In this document: positions 24,526 through 32,242 of the stretch, piece after piece
Numbering within the stretch: position 1 is the first letter of the stretch
How the letters are laid out: each line of letters opens with the position of its first letter
DNA from: Micromonosporaceae bacterium
GTDB taxonomy: Bacteria > Actinomycetota > Actinomycetes > Mycobacteriales > Micromonosporaceae
Length of the DNA: 32,242 bases
Reading direction: 5' to 3'
Assembly (NCBI GenBank): GCA_019690055.1
Contig: JADGGF010000003.1
Coordinates: forward strand, 1-32,242
The notes under the pieces: generated by a model
Seen by the model: the letters and a program-made list of their open reading frames with translations, nothing else
What the model was told of the DNA's origin: nothing
Databases searched by the model: none
Made by a program: the position numbers and the translations under genes

Positions 24526-25245
24526 GTGTCCTCAGTGGACTCGTCGGCGTCAGTGGACTGGTCCGCGTTGCGGGCCGCGGCGACCGAGGCGATGTCGCGG
24601 GCCTACGCGCCGTACTCGAATTTCCCGGTCGGCGTGGCCGGCCTGGTCGACGACGGCCGGGTCGTGGTCGGCTGCAACGTGGAGAACGCCTCCTACGGCG
24701 TGACGCTCTGCGCCGAGTGCGGGTTGGTCAGCTCCCTGATCGCCACGGGCGGCGGACGCCTCGTGGCGGTGGCCTGTGTGGACCGGACCGGCGCGCCGCT
24801 GATGCCGTGCGGCCGCTGTCGCCAGCTGCTCTGGGAGCACGGCGGCCCGCAGTGCCTGGTCGACCACCGGGACGGCCCGCTTCCCTTGTCGGCCCTGCTG
24901 CCGCACGCCTTCGGCCCGGACGACCTGCACGAGCCGCTGCACCCACCCGCCCTGCCGCCTCGGCTGCGCCAGTATCACGGCCAGGGCACCGTGTTCGTGC
25001 ACCCCGACGTCGACCGCGGGCAGCAGGTGTGGACGGCGTACTGGGAACGATCCGCCGGGCCGCAGGACGGCCGCGGCATCCTCGAGGAGGGTCCGATGTG
25101 GACTGACGTGGCGGACGGCGTGGCCTGGGGCCGGGCCCGCACGCCGCGCGTGATCGTGGTGGACGCCGATGGTGAGCTGGCCTGGGCCGGCACCGGTCCA
25201 GCTCCGGCCGAGATCGGTCGGGTCTGGTCGGAGGAGGGCGCATGA
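24526..25245 (+). CDS. cdd: Cytidine deaminase with C-terminal extension
   Basis: 239 aa from GTG 24526, 2 nt after the permease 2 stop. Residues ~12-135 are a full cytidine deaminase: AYAPYSNFPVGVAGL, CNVENASYG, the catalytic CAE (62-64), PCGRC (94-98), and the usual ending LLPHAFGPDDL. Stand-alone enzymes end here at about 130-140 aa. Another ~100 residues follow, with a Pro-rich linker (HPPALPPRL) and a region containing VFVHPDVDRGQQVWTAYWER, MWTDVADGVAWGRARTPRVI and VVDADGELAWAGTGP, which look like a small beta-rich domain that I do not recognise. Converts cytidine/deoxycytidine to uridine forms. Its TGA overlaps the deoA ATG. Confidence 0.92.
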   Translation: MSSVDSSASVDWSALRAAATEAMSRAYAPYSNFPVGVAGLVDDGRVVVGCNVENASYGVTLCAECGLVSSLIATGGGRLVAVACVDRTGAPLMPCGRCRQLLWEHGGPQCLVDHRDGPLPLSALLPHAFGPDDLHEPLHPPALPPRLRQYHGQGTVFVHPDVDRGQQVWTAYWERSAGPQDGRGILEEGPMWTDVADGVAWGRARTPRVIVVDADGELAWAGTGPAPAEIGRVWSEEGA

Positions 25246-26678
25246 CCGCGGATGGCCGTGGCACAGCCGGGCGGGCGGCCCAGACCGTACGGTCAGCCCA
25301 GACCGTACGGCCGACCACCGCGACGTCGCGGCGACGGCCGCGCGTTGAGCCGTTTGCCGCGGTCGATGTCATCGCCACCAAGCGGGACGGCGGGCGGCTG
25401 TCGGACGAGCAGATCGACTGGGTCATCGACGCCTACACCCGCGGCGTGGTGGCCGACGAGCAGATGTCGGCGCTGGCCATGGCGATCCTGCTGCGGGGGA
25501 TGACCGACGCCGAGGTGGCCCGGTGGACGGCCGCCATGGTGGCCTCCGGTGATCGGCTGGATCTGTCTGCTGTGGACCGACCGACCGTGGACAAGCACTC
25601 GACGGGGGGAGTGGGCGACAAGATCACCCTGCCACTGACCCCGCTGGTCGCGGCCTGCGGGGCGGCCGTGCCCCAGCTGTCGGGGCGGGGCCTCGGTCAC
25701 ACCGGTGGCACGCTGGACAAGCTGGAGTCGATCCCCGGCTTCCGGGTGGCGCTGACCAACCGGCAGTTCGTGCGACAGCTCCGCACCGTCGGGGCGGCGA
25801 TCTGCGCCGCTGGCGAGGGGCTGGCCCCGGCCGACCGCAAGCTCTACGCCCTGCGCGACGTCACCGCGACCGTCGAGTCGATACCGCTCATCGCCAGCTC
25901 GATCATGAGCAAGAAGATCGCCGAGGGCACGAGCGCGCTGGTGCTCGACGTCAAGGTGGGCACGGGCGCCTTCATGAAGTCCCTCGACGACGCCCGGGAG
26001 CTGGCCCGCACGATGGTGGACATCGGCACCGCGCAGGGCGTCCGGACGGTGGCCCTGCTCACCGGTATGTCCACCCCGCTCGGCCACGCCATCGGCAACG
26101 CGGTCAAGGTCGCCGAGTCGGTCGAGGTGCTCGCCGGCGGTGGACCGGCCGACGTCGTCGAGCTCGTGCTCACCCTGGCCCGCGAGATGCTGGGCTGCGT
26201 CGGACTGTCCCATGTGGACCCTGCGGACGTGCTGGCCTCGGGGAAGGCGATGGATACCTGGCGGGCGATGGTGCGCGCCCAGGGCGGTGACCCCGACGCG
26301 CCGCTGCCGGAGGCCCGCGAGCGCGAGCTGGTGCGGGCGACGAAGGCGGGGTTCGTGACGGCGGTCGACGCCTACGCGATGGGGGTGGCGGCGTGGCGGC
26401 TCGGCGCGGGCCGGGCGCGCAAGGAGGACCCGGTCAGCCCGGCTGCGGGCATGGTGCTGCACCGCCGCCCCGGCGATCGGGTCCGGCCGGGCGACGTGCT
26501 CTACGAGCTGCGGGCCGATGACGCGTCCCGCATTCCCGCCGCGGCGGAGGTCGCCGCGACGGCGGTGACGATCGGCCGGACCGCCCCGCCGCCCGCCCCG
26601 CTGGTGCTGGACCGGGTGGCCGCGCCGGAGCACCCGCGCGGCGGAGGTGGGCGTCGCCGGCGGGCCGGTTCGGGCTAG
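25242..26678 (+). CDS. deoA: Thymidine (pyrimidine-nucleoside) phosphorylase
   Basis: 478 aa. The catalytic and phosphate-binding segment KHSTGGVGDK is at residues 118-127, followed by SGRGLGHTGGTLDKLESIPG, the family signature, then SIMSKKIAEG and LDVKVGTGAFM. The C-terminal PYNP domain contains GMVLHRRPGDRVRPGDVLYEL. It splits thymidine and related nucleosides with phosphate into base and sugar-1-phosphate. The N terminus is about 35 residues longer than E. coli DeoA and carries a duplicated AQTVRx, so a later start may be used, although ATG 25242 overlaps cdd (ATGA). The C-terminal Gly/Arg tail is also extra. Confidence 0.95.
   Translation: MTADGRGTAGRAAQTVRSAQTVRPTTATSRRRPRVEPFAAVDVIATKRDGGRLSDEQIDWVIDAYTRGVVADEQMSALAMAILLRGMTDAEVARWTAAMVASGDRLDLSAVDRPTVDKHSTGGVGDKITLPLTPLVAACGAAVPQLSGRGLGHTGGTLDKLESIPGFRVALTNRQFVRQLRTVGAAICAAGEGLAPADRKLYALRDVTATVESIPLIASSIMSKKIAEGTSALVLDVKVGTGAFMKSLDDARELARTMVDIGTAQGVRTVALLTGMSTPLGHAIGNAVKVAESVEVLAGGGPADVVELVLTLAREMLGCVGLSHVDPADVLASGKAMDTWRAMVRAQGGDPDAPLPEARERELVRATKAGFVTAVDAYAMGVAAWRLGAGRARKEDPVSPAAGMVLHRRPGDRVRPGDVLYELRADDASRIPAAAEVAATAVTIGRTAPPPAPLVLDRVAAPEHPRGGGGRRRRAGSG
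25278..25313. repeat. 18-nt in-frame tandem repeat in deoA N terminus
   Basis: 25278-25295 and 25296-25313 are adjacent 18-mers with the same first 15 bases, encoding AQTVRS and AQTVRP. Each contains the palindrome CCGTACGG or a near copy. Confidence 0.85.
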
Positions 26679-26716
26679 AGTTCGCAGGCAGCCTGGAAGT
26701 TCGCAGGTCGCCTGGA
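26679..26716. repeat. 19-nt tandem repeat after deoA
   Basis: AGTTCGCAGGCAGCCTGGA (26679-26697) is followed directly by a copy differing at two positions (26698-26716), and a third partial GTTCGCA starts at 26717. TAGAGT at 26676-26681, covering the deoA stop codon, resembles a -10 box. Confidence 0.8.
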
Positions 26717-26786
26717 GTTCGCACGCCGGGCGCCTGTGGTGTCCTGTGAGGACGGGCCGCGACGACCACCACTGGGGGTGCCTTCC

Positions 26787-27479
26787 GTGACCGTTCCCGC
26801 ACCCGACCCGCATCGGGTTCGAGCCGCCAGCATCGAGACACTTCGCCAGCTCGACCTGCCGTCGCCGCCACCGCAGTTTCGGCTGCTCTGGCAACCGGGC
26901 GACCGCGTCGAGCTACGGCCGCCGAGCGAGATCGAAGGCCGTGCCGCGATCCTCAACGTCGTGTACGCCCGCTGCTACGGCATGCCCAGCCAGGCGGCGA
27001 TGAGCTGGCTGCTCGACGCGCACCTGCTGGACCACCTCACCAAGCCCGAGTGGAGCTTCCTCGCCGCCGAGGACAGCCCGGACGTGGTGCAGCACCCGTC
27101 GTTCACGCTGCACCTGGAGGCGATCTACGCACTGGCCTGGCTGCTGGGACTGGTGCCCGAGATCGACCCGCGGGAGCCGGCACCGAGCGAGTTGATCGAG
27201 AAGCTGCCGCACCTGCCGTCCAAGGAGTCGTTCTCGGACTGGCGCACCCGGGCCAACCCCACACTCGCCCCCGCGTCGGAGGCCGCCGCCGCGCTGGACC
27301 TGATCTACTGCCTGGACTGGGCCTACCTGGAGGCGGAGCGGCGCCGGATCCGACTGCCCGGGCTCGTGCACTCCAAGCTCATCGCCCAGCGCCGGTGGGC
27401 CCTGGCCTGGTCGGTGATCTTCCGCGGCCCCTACCAGGAACCCCCGCGGGGCTGGGAAGAGATCGACCTCGACGTGTAA
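26787..27479 (+). CDS. DUF4272 domain protein
   Basis: 230 aa from GTG 26787, with a G-rich stretch (26774-26778) 8 nt upstream as ribosome site; GTG 26778 and 26736 are in-frame alternatives. The domain (about residues 45-200) shows IEGRAAILNVVYARCYGMP, AAMSWLLDAHLLDHLTKPEWSFL, LHLEAIYALAWLLGL and, near the end, ALDLIYCLDWAYLEAER. DUF4272 proteins are widespread soluble helical proteins of unknown function. It follows deoA by 108 nt on the same strand, but the intervening repeat and -10-like box make a separate transcript possible, so a role in nucleoside metabolism is not established. Confidence 0.8.
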   Translation: MTVPAPDPHRVRAASIETLRQLDLPSPPPQFRLLWQPGDRVELRPPSEIEGRAAILNVVYARCYGMPSQAAMSWLLDAHLLDHLTKPEWSFLAAEDSPDVVQHPSFTLHLEAIYALAWLLGLVPEIDPREPAPSELIEKLPHLPSKESFSDWRTRANPTLAPASEAAAALDLIYCLDWAYLEAERRRIRLPGLVHSKLIAQRRWALAWSVIFRGPYQEPPRGWEEIDLDV

Positions 27480-27480
27480 C

Positions 27481-27520
27481 TCCTCGACGGCGACTCCTCG
27501 GCGGGCGATTCCTCAGCGGG
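27481..27520. repeat. 14-15 nt tandem repeat, three copies
   Basis: Three imperfect units starting TCCTCRRCGG (27481, 27495, 27510) follow the DUF4272 stop codon and sit between convergent genes. No stable hairpin terminator was found in this gap. Confidence 0.65.
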
Positions 27521-27532
27521 TACGTGGCGGCG

Positions 27533-28375
27533 TCAGGCGTCGGCCGGGTGGGGACGCCAGGTGGTCACGTCGACGGAGATCGTCACGGTCACCGGTTCGC
27601 TCATCGCCGCGAGCCGGTCGCCGAGCTCGGCCTCGGTCGTGTGCCAGGCGCTGGGCCCCATCGCGACGAACCGGGCGACCTCGGGCCGGGCCAGGCGCAG
27701 GGCGTACGACACCTCGTGGTGCCGTACCGGGGCGAACCAGCGGCCGAGACGGCCCTGCAGGCGGTCGCGTTTGTCCGGGTCCACCGTGAGCAGCCCCAGC
27801 GGTGCGATCAGCTCGGCGAGGTGTCGCCGGGTCGGGGTCACCACGAGCAGCGTGCCGCCGGGGCGCAGGATGCGGTGGAACTCCGCCCCGTTGCGGGGAG
27901 CGAAGACGTCGAGGATGACGTCGGCGCAGGCGTCCGCCAGCGGCAGGCGTCGCCACACATCGGCCACGACCGAGCCGATGGCGGGGTGGGCCCGGGCGTT
28001 GCGGCGAGCCGCCGCCTTGGAGACGTCCACGGCGACGCCCACGCTGCCGGGGCGGGCCGCCAACACGGCGGCCAGGTGGTGTCCCGTGCCCGCCCCTACG
28101 TCAACCACGGTGGCGACGGTCGGCGGGAGCTGGGCCACGATCGCCGCGGTGAGCGGGGCGAGGTGACCGGCGTCGTGCAACTGCGACCGCGCCGCCACCA
28201 TCGCGGGAGTATCCGTGCCCGCGGGGACGCGGCCGACCAGCAGGTTCACGTACCCGTGCCGCGCCACGTCGAACGCATGGCCCGCCGGGCAGCGCAGCCC
28301 GCCCGGTGACCCGGCTCGCCCCAGCCTGGCCCCGCAGACCGGGCACGTGAGCAGGTCGAGCACCTCGTCGAGCAT
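27533..28375 (-). CDS. rlmA: RlmA-like 23S rRNA guanine-N1 methyltransferase
   Basis: 280 aa. An N-terminal zinc finger is formed by CPVC (11-14) and CPAGH (Cys29, His33). The SAM-binding Rossmann domain starts at VDVGAGTGHH (91-100), with AVDVSKAAARRNARAHP as motif II and VFAPRNGAEFHRILRPGG as the post-IV segment. This fits the RlmA/TlrB/MyrA family that methylates N1 of G745 or G748 in hairpin 35 of 23S rRNA. The G748 enzymes give resistance to tylosin-type macrolides; the sequence does not decide which guanine is used. ATG 28375 has GGAGGA about 10 nt upstream, inside the 18-nt repeat array. Divergent from add. Confidence 0.85.
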   Translation of the reverse strand: MLDEVLDLLTCPVCGARLGRAGSPGGLRCPAGHAFDVARHGYVNLLVGRVPAGTDTPAMVAARSQLHDAGHLAPLTAAIVAQLPPTVATVVDVGAGTGHHLAAVLAARPGSVGVAVDVSKAAARRNARAHPAIGSVVADVWRRLPLADACADVILDVFAPRNGAEFHRILRPGGTLLVVTPTRRHLAELIAPLGLLTVDPDKRDRLQGRLGRWFAPVRHHEVSYALRLARPEVARFVAMGPSAWHTTEAELGDRLAAMSEPVTVTISVDVTTWRPHPADA

Positions 28376-28387
28376 GGCCGCCGTTCC

Positions 28388-28441
28388 TCCGATCGTCCGG
28401 TTACGTCCGATCGTCCGGTTACCTCCGATCGCCAGTTCCCT
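28388..28441. repeat. 18-nt tandem repeat, three copies, in divergent promoter
   Basis: TCCGATCGTCCGGTTACG (28388-28405) is followed by a copy with one change (28406-28423) and a diverged third (28424-28441). They fill the rlmA-add divergent region, and their edge supplies the rlmA ribosome site. Confidence 0.85.
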
Positions 28442-28466
28442 CGGATCGTCGGGGCCGTGATCTGAC

Positions 28467-28472
28467 TAGTGT
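28467..28472 (+). promoter_or_regulatory. -10 box of add, leaderless
   Basis: TAGTGT ends 6 nt before ATG 28479. No Shine-Dalgarno precedes this start. Confidence 0.55.
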
Positions 28473-28478
28473 CGGCCC

Positions 28479-29600
28479 ATGACGATGTGGGGTTCGGAAT
28501 CTTCGCCCTCAGCCCGTACCGCGCCGACGCTCGACGAGATCCGGCGCGCGCCCAAGGCACTGCTGCACGACCACCTCGACGGAGGTCTGCGGCCGCAGAC
28601 GGTCCTCGAGCTCGCGGACGTCATCGGCCACCCTCTGCCCGCCTCCGACGAGCCGGCGCTGGGCGACTGGTTCCGCCAGGCGGCGACGTCGGGCTCGCTG
28701 GAGCGCTATTTGGAGACCTTCGCCCACACCGTGGCCGTGATGCAGACCGCCGAGGCGCTGCACCGGGTCGCGCGGGAGTGCGCGCTCGACCTCGCGGCCG
28801 ACGGGGTGGTCTACGCCGAGGTGCGGTTCGCCCCGGAGCTGCACGTGCGCCACGGGTTGGCGTTGCCGGAGGTGGTCGAGGCGGTGCTGGCCGGCCTGGC
28901 CGACGGGTCCGCGCAGGCCGCGGCCGCCGGCACCCCGATCCGTACGGCCGTGCTGCTCACGGCGATGCGGCACGCCGCCCGGTCGATGGAGATCGCGGAG
29001 CTGGCCGTGCGGTACCGGGACGTCGGCGTGGTGGGGTTCGACATCGCCGGGGCCGAGGCGGGCCACCCGCCGACCCGCCACCTCGACGCGTTCGAGTACC
29101 TGCAGCGGGAGAACTTCCACTTCACCATCCACGCGGGCGAGGCGTTCGGGCTGCCCTCGATCTGGCAGGCGATCCAGTGGTGCGGCGCGGACCGGTTGGG
29201 CCACGGGGTGCGCATCATCGACGACATCGACACCACGGACCCGAGCGCACCTCGGCTCGGCCGCCTCGCGGCCTACGTGCGGGACAAGCGTATCCCGCTG
29301 GAGATGTGCCCCTCGTCGAACGTGCAGACGGGGGCCGCCCCCTCGATCGCCGAACATCCCATCGGGCTGCTGCGCGACCTGCGGATGCGGGTCACGGTGA
29401 ACACCGACAACCGGCTGATGAGCGGTACCTCGATGTCGCGGGAGATGGCCCTGCTCGTCGACGCGTTCGGGTACGGCTGGGCGGACCTGCAGTGGTTCAC
29501 GATCAACGCGATGAAGAGCGCGTTCATCCCGTTCGATGAGCGGCTCGCCATCATCGACACCGTGATCAAGCCCGGTTACGCGGCGTTGATGACGTCGTGA
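28479..29600 (+). CDS. add: Adenosine deaminase
   Basis: 373 aa amidohydrolase. Zinc and catalytic residues are in place: HDH (His30/His32 in [10 protein letters not shown]), HAGE (218-221), the GHG segment in [18 protein letters not shown], and the late Asp310 in [13 protein letters not shown]. It deaminates adenosine or deoxyadenosine to inosine forms in the cytoplasm. Together with the upstream nucleoside importer, cytidine deaminase and thymidine phosphorylase it completes a salvage set, although it has its own promoter and is separated by rlmA on the other strand. ATG 28479 is favoured by the leaderless -10 box. Confidence 0.96.
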   Translation: MTMWGSESSPSARTAPTLDEIRRAPKALLHDHLDGGLRPQTVLELADVIGHPLPASDEPALGDWFRQAATSGSLERYLETFAHTVAVMQTAEALHRVARECALDLAADGVVYAEVRFAPELHVRHGLALPEVVEAVLAGLADGSAQAAAAGTPIRTAVLLTAMRHAARSMEIAELAVRYRDVGVVGFDIAGAEAGHPPTRHLDAFEYLQRENFHFTIHAGEAFGLPSIWQAIQWCGADRLGHGVRIIDDIDTTDPSAPRLGRLAAYVRDKRIPLEMCPSSNVQTGAAPSIAEHPIGLLRDLRMRVTVNTDNRLMSGTSMSREMALLVDAFGYGWADLQWFTINAMKSAFIPFDERLAIIDTVIKPGYAALMTS

Positions 29601-29904
29601 CGGGAGTTGCTTGGTTGGCTGACGGGCGTTGATGGCCGGGTGACGGGTCTGTACGATCCCACCGTTCCGGCTCCGGAGCGATCCATCGTGACGGCGGAGT
29701 GTCACAGTCTCGTTACGCATTGATACGGGACGTACCTGGGCTTTCTCTTTGCCACGTGGCGTGATGGAATCTGGCGTGGTCACGTTCGGCGACGCCCGCG
29801 GTGCCGGACTGACGTGACACTGCCGCGCGGTCACTCGGCGGCACGGTGACCGATGCCTCCAGGCGGCGATGCTGTCGGTGGGCACCGGTACGGAGGGTGG
29901 TGAG
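29601..29904 (+). other. Intergenic region before the sensor kinase
   Basis: 304 nt with no gene seen. It contains a 10-bp palindrome GCTCCGGAGC (29670-29679), and an AT-richer patch around 29713-29755 that may hold the kinase promoter, though no well-spaced -35/-10 pair was found. GGAGGG (29892-29897) is the ribosome site of the kinase gene. Confidence 0.4.
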
Positions 29905-32242
29905 GTGAGCAAGAACCCCAGCGCGCCGGGCACGTCCTCACGGTTCGCCGGGCCCGCCCGGTTTATCCGGGATCTGCCCATCTGGACCAAGCTCGGCCTC
30001 ATCATGATCGTCCCGACCATCGCGACGATCGTGGTCGGTACGGCCGGGTTGCTGGACCAGGTCGAGCAGGCGAGCGCCGCCGAACGGGCACGCGCGCTCA
30101 CTGTCCTGTCAGGCGACGCTGGCGCACTCGTGCACGCCCTGCAGGCCGAGCGCGCCGCGGCGGTGACGCTGCTGTCCTCTCCGCAGGAGGCGATCCAGTC
30201 GGCCACGGCGGCCTACACGGCGCAGCATGAGGCCACCCAGCAGGCCCAGACCCGGTTCCTCACCACATGGTCCACGATCACCGATGTTCCGGCGAACTTC
30301 CGGTCGCACCTCGAACGCGTCGAGAACCAGCTGGGACAGCTCACGCCGCTGCGCCAGCAGGTCACGGCCCTCAACCAGGTGTCGATGAGCGTCGCCGAGG
30401 CCCGGTACGAGGAACTCATCAGCGACCTGTTGGAGATCCGCACCTTCTCGGCCCAGCTGACGGGCAACACCTCGCTCGGTGACCGTATCCGCGCCGCCCA
30501 TGCCGTGGCCATGCAGAAGGAGTTCCTGGCCCGGGAGACCGTGCTCGTCGCGAAGGCCCTGATCACGGGAGAGTTCTCCACGGCGGAGCGCAACGCGTAC
30601 GTGCTGGCCGTCCAGAATGCGCGACAGGCCGAGAACGAGTTCCGCTCGGTCGCCACCCCGACTCAGATCGACTACTACGAACGTGTGCTCACCGGCGCGA
30701 TCCTGCGCGACGTGCTGCAGCTGGAGGGTTCGCTCGACGGGCTTCAGCCGAACGAGCTCCCGGCGAACGTCATCAACCCGGCCGAGTGGCAGCGGGCGAC
30801 CAGCGGTCGGGCCGAGCTGCTCTACCAGATCGAGTCTGAGCTCAACAGCCAGGCCCTGAACGCCGCCGAGACGCAGGGCGCGGCCGTGCAGCGGCGCGTG
30901 CTCGTGGAGACCGGCGTCCTGCTGCTCACGCTGCTGGTCGGGGTGCTCTTCGCCTGGCTCGTGGCCCGCTCCATGGCCCGCTCGCTGCGTGACCTGCGGC
31001 AGGGTGCGCTGGCGGTCGCCAAGTTCGGCCTGCCCCAGGCCGTGGCAAAGCTGAAGGACCCGTCGCTGTCGGCGAACCTCTCGCCCGCCGGGGTGGCCCT
31101 GCAGATCGCCGAGCCCCTGCCCGTGCGCAGCAACGACGAGTTCGGCCAGGTGACGGAGGCGTTCAACGCCGTCCACCTCGAGGCCGTGCGGACGGCGGCC
31201 GAGCAGGCAGCGCTGCGGGCCTCGGTTGCGCAGATGTTCGTCAACCTGGCCCGCCGGAGCCAGATCCTGGTCGACCGGCTCATCGGTCACCTGGACCGCC
31301 TGGAGCGCGGCGAGCAGGACCCGGACCGGCTGTCGGAGCTGTTCCAGCTCGACCACCTGGCGACCCGGATGCGCCGCAACGACGAGAACCTGCTGGTGCT
31401 CGCGGGCGCCGACTCGACCCGGGTCCAGCGGGAGCCGGCCGCGCTCATCGACGTGCTGCGGGCCGCCCAGTCCGAGGTGGAGCAGTACACCCGGGTCGAG
31501 CTCACCGCGGTCGACCCGGACATCGAGATCGCTGCCCACGCGGTCAACGACCTGGTGCACATGATCGCGGAGCTGTTCGACAACGCGACCTCGTTCTCCC
31601 CGCCCGACACGGTGGTCCGGGTGGAGGCGCGCCGCAGCGGTGACCGAGTGCTGCTGCGGGTCGAGGACCGCGGTATCGGCATGACGGCCGAGCAGTACGC
31701 CGAGTTGAACGAGCGCCTGGCCACGCCGCCGGACGTGGACGTGACCGTGTCCCGGATGATGGGCCTGGTCGTGGTCGCCCGGCTGGCGAACCGGCACGGC
31801 GTCACGGTCACGCTGCAGCCGGCGCCGCAGGCCGGGCCGCAGCGGGGCACGCTCGCCGAGGTGGTGCTGCCCAGCGGTGTCCTGGTGCCGCGTGCTCTGG
31901 CCGGTCGCGCGCACACGCCGACCGGGTTCCCGGCCGTACGGCCCGAGCCGACCCCGGTCGGGGCCGGTTCGCGCTCGCCCTTCGGTCCGCCGCTGGCGCT
32001 GGAGAGCGGCCCGCGCGGTCCGTTGCCGGCTCCGAGCCTCGGCGCCACCGAACCGGCCACCGGCGGTGTCCCCGTCCCGGCCTTCGGCGGCGGTGGTGGG
32101 CCATCCGTCGGCGCCCCGCCTCCGTTCGGTCCTCCGTCGTACGAGGCCCCCTCGGCACCGGAGCCCGCGCCCGCGTTCGGCGCGGCCGCGGGCGGAGCCG
32201 TCGCGGGGGCCGCCGCCGGTGGTCTCGGTGCGGCCGTGACCA
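29905..32242 (+). CDS. NIT-domain sensor histidine kinase, conservon type, 3' cut
   Basis: Runs off the window end; 779 complete codons are visible. GTG 29905 has GGAGGG 7 nt upstream; ATG 29869 is an in-frame alternative. Order: membrane helix (about 32-52), a long helical extracytoplasmic nitrate/nitrite-sensing-like domain (HALQAERAAAVTLLSS near its start), a second helix (about 335-355, VLLLTLLVGVLFAWLVARSM), HAMP (to about 430, with DEFGQVTEAFN), a dimerisation region with LDHLATRMRRNDENLLVLAG, and an ATPase domain with N box AELFDNATSFSPP and G1 box EDRGIGM. A Pro/Gly/Ala-rich tail follows. This is the CvnA plan, so roadblock, DUF742 and GTPase genes are expected just beyond the window. 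Confidence 0.92.
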   Translation, partial: MSKNPSAPGTSSRFAGPARFIRDLPIWTKLGLIMIVPTIATIVVGTAGLLDQVEQASAAERARALTVLSGDAGALVHALQAERAAAVTLLSSPQEAIQSATAAYTAQHEATQQAQTRFLTTWSTITDVPANFRSHLERVENQLGQLTPLRQQVTALNQVSMSVAEARYEELISDLLEIRTFSAQLTGNTSLGDRIRAAHAVAMQKEFLARETVLVAKALITGEFSTAERNAYVLAVQNARQAENEFRSVATPTQIDYYERVLTGAILRDVLQLEGSLDGLQPNELPANVINPAEWQRATSGRAELLYQIESELNSQALNAAETQGAAVQRRVLVETGVLLLTLLVGVLFAWLVARSMARSLRDLRQGALAVAKFGLPQAVAKLKDPSLSANLSPAGVALQIAEPLPVRSNDEFGQVTEAFNAVHLEAVRTAAEQAALRASVAQMFVNLARRSQILVDRLIGHLDRLERGEQDPDRLSELFQLDHLATRMRRNDENLLVLAGADSTRVQREPAALIDVLRAAQSEVEQYTRVELTAVDPDIEIAAHAVNDLVHMIAELFDNATSFSPPDTVVRVEARRSGDRVLLRVEDRGIGMTAEQYAELNERLATPPDVDVTVSRMMGLVVVARLANRHGVTVTLQPAPQAGPQRGTLAEVVLPSGVLVPRALAGRAHTPTGFPAVRPEPTPVGAGSRSPFGPPLALESGPRGPLPAPSLGATEPATGGVPVPAFGGGGGPSVGAPPPFGPPSYEAPSAPEPAPAFGAAAGGAVAGAAAGGLGAAVT

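Noticed and set aside
25293-26894. A 533-codon minus-strand open frame over deoA
   Set aside because: Low-complexity composition and full overlap with a thymidine phosphorylase that has all family signatures.
30109-31914. A 601-codon open frame on the minus strand opposite the sensor kinase
   Set aside because: It is Arg/Gly/His/Leu-rich with no recognisable domains, and mirrors a plus-strand gene with clear kinase motifs. Long antisense frames are expected in very GC-rich DNA.

Overview
The window is very GC-rich DNA with G/C-dominated third codon positions, many GTG and some TTG starts, dense gene packing and frequent ATGA/GTGA start-stop overlaps. Together with actinobacterial families (SseC/DUF1416, LmeA-like DUF2993, HbhA-like protein, DUF2516, CvnA-type kinase) this points to a high-GC actinomycete. 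The Micromonosporaceae look most likely, but that is an inference from gene content. No tRNA, rRNA, CRISPR array, insertion sequence or phage gene was recognised; this looks like core chromosome.

Layout. (1) 1-3600: a membrane protein cut by the window edge, an LmeA-like lipid-binding protein, then a sulfur operon: a 24-codon Cys-containing leader peptide (2002-2076), a structured C-rich leader, a CysA2/SseA-type thiosulfate sulfurtransferase and SseC, closed by a strong hairpin. (2) 3700-6700: an anchored secreted protein, a DsrE-like protein, a divergent pair of tiny genes created or altered by a 22-bp tandem duplication, a nitrobindin-like beta-barrel protein and an MscS-related membrane protein. 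(3) 6700-10260: aminodeoxychorismate lyase, a Fur-family repressor, YgfZ and a BKACE (DUF849) enzyme. (4) 10260-12750: XRE regulator, HbhA-like coiled-coil protein, DUF2516 membrane protein and an alpha/beta hydrolase. (5) 12800-18960: AlaX-like editing protein, Pth and L25, an unknown protein, TrpS, a YihY/BrkB membrane protein, an acidic protein and a small membrane protein. (6) 19226-29600: nucleoside uptake and salvage: BMP lipoprotein, ABC ATPase, two permeases, an extended cytidine deaminase, thymidine phosphorylase, a DUF4272 protein, an RlmA-like methyltransferase on the other strand, and adenosine deaminase. (7) 29905-end: a nitrate/nitrite-sensing (NIT) histidine kinase of the conservon type, cut by the window end.

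How the parts work together. The BMP lipoprotein would capture nucleosides, the ATPase and two permeases import them, and the deaminases and phosphorylase degrade them; four of the joints are overlapped or 1-2 nt apart. The sulfur operon is probably controlled by cysteine supply through translation of the leader peptide. The combination LmeA-like / leader / CysA2 / SseC / FABP-like / PabC resembles the mycobacterial neighbourhood of the same families.

Two window-wide patterns stand out. First, about half the genes have a TAnnnT-like -10 box 6-8 nt before the start codon, the hallmark of leaderless transcripts; this was used to choose starts. Second, there are about a dozen short tandem duplications with unrelated sequences and periods mostly 15-22 nt, mainly between genes; one appears to have split the start of a leaderless gene. 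No wholly new multi-gene system is obvious. The best leads are the leader peptide/attenuator, the duplicated leaderless start at 5039-5082, the cytidine deaminase with an unexplained ~100-residue C-terminal domain, and the direct-repeat operator in front of the XRE-HbhA locus.
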